Below, piece by piece: positions 60,773-64,000 of a DNA stretch of 64,000 bases. The notes under the pieces were generated by a model. The model saw nothing but the letters and a program-made list of their open reading frames with translations, made no database searches and had not been told where the DNA came from. A program made the translations under genes and the position numbers. Origin of the DNA: Chryseobacterium caseinilyticum (GTDB lineage Bacteria > Bacteroidota > Bacteroidia > Flavobacteriales > Weeksellaceae); NCBI RefSeq assembly GCF_014837145.1, contig NZ_JACYFS010000002.1, forward strand, positions 283,024 to 347,023. Reading direction: 5' to 3'. The stretch's first letter is position 1; each line of letters begins with the position of its first letter.

Positions 60773-60780
60773 TATTTTTG
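60773..60780 (+). promoter_or_regulatory. -7 element of the RlmL-like gene
   Basis: TATTTTTG, 4 nt before the ATG; leaderless-type layout. Confidence 0.6.
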
Positions 60781-60784
60781 CAAA

Positions 60785-61954
60785 ATGAATACAGAAAATT
60801 TAAAAATACAGATAAAAACTTTTTTCGGACTTGAGCAGGTGCTTTTTGAGGAGATCAAAAAACTTGGCGGTGCCAATGTTGAGCTTAAAAACCGGGCTGT
60901 AAACTGCGAAGGAGATCTTGGATTTTTATATAAAATAAATTATTCTGCCCGTACAGCCCTGAAAATTCTGGTGCCGATTTATGAATTTAAAGCCTTTAAT
61001 CAACATCAGTTTTATAACAAACTTTCGCAGTTTCCCTGGGAAGATTTCCTGGATGTAGACCAGACTTTTGCGATCGATTCCACTGTGAATTCTGAAACAT
61101 TCAAACATTCTCAGTTCGTTACTCTGAAGATGAAGGATGCGATTGTAGATTATTTTCAGGAGAAATTTAAGAAAAGACCCAATATCGAAACCAGAAGTCC
61201 GGAAATCAAATTTCACCTGCACATCGACAGAGAACTGGTGACGATTTCTTTGGATTCTTCCGGTGATGCTCTGTTTAAAAGAGGTTACAGAAGAGAGCAG
61301 GGTGAAGCGCCCATCAATGAAGTTTTGGCAAGTGGAATGTTACAGTTGGCTGGCTGGGACGGAAAAGGAAATTTTCTAGACCCGATGTGTGGTTCGGGAA
61401 CGATCCTGATTGAGGCTGCAATGATTGCACTTGATCTTCCGGCTCAGATTTTCAGAAAGAGATTTGCTTTCCAGAACTGGAATAATTATGATGCCGATTT
61501 GTTCGCAAAAATAAAAGAAGTCAGAATCAACCGTGTGAGAGAATTTACCGGAAAGATTGTTGGCTACGATTTAGACGGAAGAATGCTGAATGCCGCAAGT
61601 ACAAACATAGAATCTGCCGAAATGGAAGATATCATTGATGTAAGAAGACAGGATTTCTTTGAGTCCAAGAAAGATTTATTCCCATTGCTGATGGTTTTCA
61701 ATCCGCCTTATGATGAGAGAATTTCGATTAATGATGATGATTTCTATAAAAAAATTGGTGATACATTTAAAAGCAGCTATCCTAATACGCTAGCATGGCT
61801 GATCTCTTCAGATTTGGATGCTCCCAAGAAAATCGGATTAAGACCTTCAAGAAAAATCAAATTGTTCAACGGTAAACTGGAAACGAGATTTTTGCAGTAC
61901 GAAATGTATGAAGGTACGAAGAAGGTGCATAAACTGGAGAATAGAGAAGAATAA
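60785..61954 (+). CDS. THUMP domain rRNA methyltransferase, RlmL-like
   Basis: A 389-aa enzyme of the RlmL-type 23S rRNA guanine-N2 methyltransferases. A THUMP-like RNA-binding domain covers about residues 45-165 and the catalytic domain the rest: the SAM site FLDPMCGSGTILIEAA, the substrate motif FNPPYDER (NPPY), and YDLDGRMLNAASTN. The start at 60785 is chosen because the upstream in-frame stretch is non-homologous and lies before the -7 box. It methylates a 23S rRNA guanine; the exact site is inferred. Confidence 0.92.
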   Translation: MNTENLKIQIKTFFGLEQVLFEEIKKLGGANVELKNRAVNCEGDLGFLYKINYSARTALKILVPIYEFKAFNQHQFYNKLSQFPWEDFLDVDQTFAIDSTVNSETFKHSQFVTLKMKDAIVDYFQEKFKKRPNIETRSPEIKFHLHIDRELVTISLDSSGDALFKRGYRREQGEAPINEVLASGMLQLAGWDGKGNFLDPMCGSGTILIEAAMIALDLPAQIFRKRFAFQNWNNYDADLFAKIKEVRINRVREFTGKIVGYDLDGRMLNAASTNIESAEMEDIIDVRRQDFFESKKDLFPLLMVFNPPYDERISINDDDFYKKIGDTFKSSYPNTLAWLISSDLDAPKKIGLRPSRKIKLFNGKLETRFLQYEMYEGTKKVHKLENREE

Positions 61955-61956
61955 AT

Positions 61957-62046
61957 ATGTCTTTTGATTTCTTTGATGGTTTAGATTTTCTTGCAGATTT
62001 ATTGAGTGTAGATTTGTCTTTTAAATCATCTTCAAATACTAAATAG
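61957..62046 (+). CDS. possible 29-aa small protein
   Basis: ATG two bases after the RlmL-like stop; translation starts MSFDFFDGLDFLADLLSVDL and is acidic and hydrophobic. It would be translationally linked to the methyltransferase. Very short and without support from homology; may be chance. Confidence 0.2.
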   Translation: MSFDFFDGLDFLADLLSVDLSFKSSSNTK

Positions 62047-62091
62047 AGTAAATATTCAGAAAAATCAAAATATACTACAGAAATATGAAGT

Positions 62092-62130
62092 GGAAGCTTT
62101 CTTGTGATGGCTTCCGTTTTCTATTTTATT
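62092..62130 (+). terminator. probable terminator
   Basis: Stem GGAAGC/GCTTCC followed by T-rich sequence (GTTTTCTATTTTATTG). Confidence 0.65.
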
Positions 62131-62145
62131 GTTTTTAAAAATCCT

Positions 62146-62356
62146 ATGCCTGAAGAAAATAATTCACAGACGTTGATAATCTGTATTCTCGCTGGCTTTT
62201 TGCTTTCTTTTATTGTGTTTTTCTGCCTTTATCATCTTGGGCTTTTTTTATTTTAAGAATTTGTCTAAACTTTTATTATTCAGCATCTCTTTAATTTTAC
62301 TTACGATCTCAATCGTTTTAATTGTTTATTTTAAACTTCTTCTATCTGACAATTAA
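62146..62356 (+). pseudogene. small two-helix membrane protein gene broken by a frameshift
   Basis: The ATG at 62146 opens a 36-codon frame (MPEENNSQTLIICILAGFLL then a hydrophobic helix) that stops at 62254-62256. In the next frame the reading continues YFKNLSKLLLFSISLILLTI and further, a second hydrophobic helix, to a stop at 62354-62356. The two join exactly at a run of seven T (62243-62249): losing one T gives a 69-aa two-helix protein. It is a frameshift, a slippage site, or a sequencing error. Confidence 0.6.
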
Positions 62357-62380
62357 AAACACAAATTATTCAAAAATACA

Positions 62381-62410
62381 TTGAGATTTCTTTTCAAATT
62401 TTTAATTTTG
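62381..62410 (+). promoter_or_regulatory. promoter of the glycosyltransferase gene
   Basis: TTG (62381-62383), 19 nt, TAATTTTG (62403-62410): a full match to the Bacteroidota consensus. The ATG is 4 nt downstream. Confidence 0.75.
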
Positions 62411-62414
62411 AAAA

Positions 62415-63425
62415 ATGTTCAGTCAAAAACCTACACTTTCTATTATTGTCGCTATTTTTAACCGAAAAGACGAACTTTTCGAGCTTCTCAATTCTTTAAA
62501 TGCTCAGACTGATAAAGATTTTGAAGTCATTATCGTAGACGACGGTTCTTTGATTGATCTGAAACCGACAGTTCATCAGTTTGAAGATATTTTAACGGTG
62601 AAATATTTCAGAAAGGACAATTCGGGACCTGGGCTGTCGAGAAATTACGGCTCAAAAAGAGCTTCTAACGAATGGTTGGTTTTTGTAGACAGTGATGTGA
62701 TTGTAGAATCAGATTACATTGAAAGTATTAAAAAGAGTATTGCAGAAATTCCGTGTGATGCTTTTGGTGGGGCAGACAAAGCGCATAAAGGTTTCAACCT
62801 TATGCAGAAAGCCATTTCGTATTCTATGACTTCCGTTTTTACGACAGGAGGAATCAGAGGAAATAAAAAAGCGGTTTCAAAGTTTCAACCCAGAAGTTTC
62901 AATATGGGTGTGAAGAAAGAAGTTTTCGAAAAGGTGGGCGGTTTTTCTGAAATGAGAATCGGTGAAGATCCGGACTTGTCGATGACGCTATGGGAAAATG
63001 GTCTTACCACTGCGTTTTTTGATAATATTGCTGTCTATCATAAAAGGAGAGTTGATTTTGGTAAATTCTCAAAACAGGTGTATCAGTTTGGTTGTGCGAG
63101 ACCAATTCTTAATCAGAGACATCCAAAATATGTGAAAATATCGTTTGCATTTCCGACGTTGTTCTTTTTGGGATATATTTTAGGCGTTATAGAAAATTTT
63201 GTTTTGGGCAGAGGGATTATTCTTGCTTTCTATGGCATCTATACTTTTATGGTTTTAATTCATGCACTGATTGTCACAAAAAATATTGCTATCGCCGGAA
63301 TGGCGGTTATTTCTACCTACATACAGATGTTCTCGTACGGTTACGGATTTTTAAAATCATGGATTTTACTTAATATTTTAAAGAAGAAACCTGAAGACGC
63401 TTTCCCGAAGCATTTCCATAAATAG
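62415..63425 (+). CDS. glycosyltransferase family 2 protein
   Basis: A 336-aa GT-A fold glycosyltransferase. The N-terminal Rossmann part has IIVAIFNRKDELFELLNSLN, DFEVIIVDDGS and the metal motif in FVDSDVIVES, then EDPDLSMTLWENG as the catalytic-acid region. C-terminal hydrophobic segments (about 245-262 and 270-300) suggest a membrane-bound enzyme. Donor and acceptor unknown; probably surface polysaccharide or glycolipid synthesis. Confidence 0.92.
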   Translation: MFSQKPTLSIIVAIFNRKDELFELLNSLNAQTDKDFEVIIVDDGSLIDLKPTVHQFEDILTVKYFRKDNSGPGLSRNYGSKRASNEWLVFVDSDVIVESDYIESIKKSIAEIPCDAFGGADKAHKGFNLMQKAISYSMTSVFTTGGIRGNKKAVSKFQPRSFNMGVKKEVFEKVGGFSEMRIGEDPDLSMTLWENGLTTAFFDNIAVYHKRRVDFGKFSKQVYQFGCARPILNQRHPKYVKISFAFPTLFFLGYILGVIENFVLGRGIILAFYGIYTFMVLIHALIVTKNIAIAGMAVISTYIQMFSYGYGFLKSWILLNILKKKPEDAFPKHFHK

Positions 63426-63521
63426 TATTGATTAATCAGGTATTTAAAGTGAATTGAACTTGAGAATTTAGATTTCAATTTAAGTTTAACTAAAATATTA
63501 AATGTTTAAACTAAGTTGATT

Positions 63522-63550
63522 AAGACTTTTTTATTGAAGAGTCTTTATTT
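63522..63550. terminator. terminator between convergent genes
   Basis: Stem AAGACT/AGTCTT with a 12-nt loop, T-rich on both sides, between the glycosyltransferase and bestrophin genes. Confidence 0.6.
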
Positions 63551-64000
63551 TTAAGCTAAAACTCCGTTTTTAGAAGCGATAGGCTCCGGAAGATCTTCAT
63601 TTTCTCCGATTATTTGTAAAAGATCAATTTCAATTGTGCGACAAATAGATAACATGGGAATATCAAACATTAAACCTCCAAAAGGATTTTCAGAATAATC
63701 GCCTACCAATTCCATAATGATATAGATCCAGCCTACAATTACGCAAAATGGAATGCAAGTCCAGATTCCCCAATCGCCTAATTTGCTGAATTCACTTACC
63801 AGACCAAGTGGCAGCATAACGATGAAAATAACGATAAAAATAAATCCTGAATTGGCAAATTGTCTTGGTACCGGAAACTTTTTAATACGCTCTGCCTGAC
63901 CTTGAAAATCATAAAAATCGTTCTGACAATTTTGTAATTGCATATGTTCGAAATCTGTAATAGCATCTGCATTTCTAAGTGATACAAGATCTTTTGCCTG
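63551..64000 (-). CDS. bestrophin-like family protein, N-terminally cut by the window edge
   Basis: The C-terminal 149 residues of a bestrophin (RFP-TM, YneE-like) anion channel. The frame is open from the window edge (QAKDLVSLRNADAITDFEHM) and does not start at the internal ATG at 63943. Visible are the PRQFANSGFIF helix, a long hydrophobic segment, GDWGIWTCIPFCVIVGW and the conserved ELVGDYSENPFGG. Bestrophins form pentameric chloride or bicarbonate channels. The 5' part lies beyond the window. Confidence 0.88.
   Translation of the reverse strand, partial: QAKDLVSLRNADAITDFEHMQLQNCQNDFYDFQGQAERIKKFPVPRQFANSGFIFIVIFIVMLPLGLVSEFSKLGDWGIWTCIPFCVIVGWIYIIMELVGDYSENPFGGLMFDIPMLSICRTIEIDLLQIIGENEDLPEPIASKNGVLA

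Larger units (their letters stand above)
61955..62414. other. gap holding small frames and a frameshifted membrane gene
   Basis: A 460-bp region. It holds a possible 29-codon frame (61957-62046), a terminator hairpin (62092-62130), a frameshifted small membrane gene (62146-62356) and the promoter of the glycosyltransferase (62381-62410). Confidence 0.7.

Overview
The window is a chromosomal stretch from a member of the Flavobacteriia (Bacteroidota), most likely Chryseobacterium or a close relative. The evidence is low GC, the Bacteroidota promoter motif TAnnTTTG in front of many genes, the absence of Shine-Dalgarno sequences, a secreted protein with a type IX secretion sorting tail, a small class I ribonucleotide reductase whose radical-subunit ligands fit the Flavobacterium class Id type, and intergenic simple repeats of flavobacterial style. 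The genus is my inference. I see no phage, plasmid, insertion sequence with transposase, or CRISPR array.

Layout. 1-7.5 kb: heptamer array, short nitroreductase, rpsP, rimM, GlcG-like protein, XRE regulator diverging from a lipoprotein/outer-membrane protein/CDP-alcohol phosphotransferase operon, asnS. 7.5-12.8 kb: rpoN, an ECF sigma factor with a membrane partner, a decayed tRNA-like sequence, the RNase P RNA gene, a PPK2 kinase, a DUF1573 protein. 12.9-20.4 kb: valS, DUF4241, sugar kinase, hydrolase, HD phosphohydrolase, membrane protein, DUF72. 20.6-26.9 kb: DUF2147/fatty acid hydroxylase pair, self-regulating XRE/membrane pair, nrdA and nrdB with two small genes between them. 27.3-32.3 kb: MacAB-like exporter (ATPase, two permeases, adaptor). 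33-39 kb: MsrAB fusion, L,D-transpeptidase, an ABC-2 type transporter, an odd AAA protein. 39.7-46 kb: secreted T9SS protein, prfB, DedA, esterase, YedI, acyltransferase. 46-52.5 kb: beta-propeller protein, GH43 hydrolase, dnaJ-grpE, mntH. 52.5-64 kb: DUF937-OmpA protein, DoxX, proS, Gly/Trp-rich lipoprotein with an outer-membrane channel, ZIP transporter, methyltransferases, a frameshifted small membrane gene, glycosyltransferase, truncated bestrophin.

Most genes are housekeeping: translation (rpsP, rimM, asnS, valS, proS, prfB, RlmL-like enzyme, rnpB), protein folding (dnaJ, grpE), DNA precursor synthesis (nrdAB), metal uptake (mntH, ZIP) and envelope functions. What the genes do not explain is mostly between them: a hairpin-forming dispersed repeat in three copies, an AAGAGCC-type repeat in six places, a 147-bp element with 20-bp terminal inverted repeats, several heptamer or hexamer arrays, and a recurring promoter layout that puts the predicted transcription start on the ATG. 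Candidate operators lie in the mntH promoter and in the promoter of the XRE/membrane pair. I did not find a clearly new multi-gene system. The best leads are the leaderless-promoter set, the dispersed elements, the IF2N-AAA protein with swapped or lost ATPase residues, and the non-standard prfB start.
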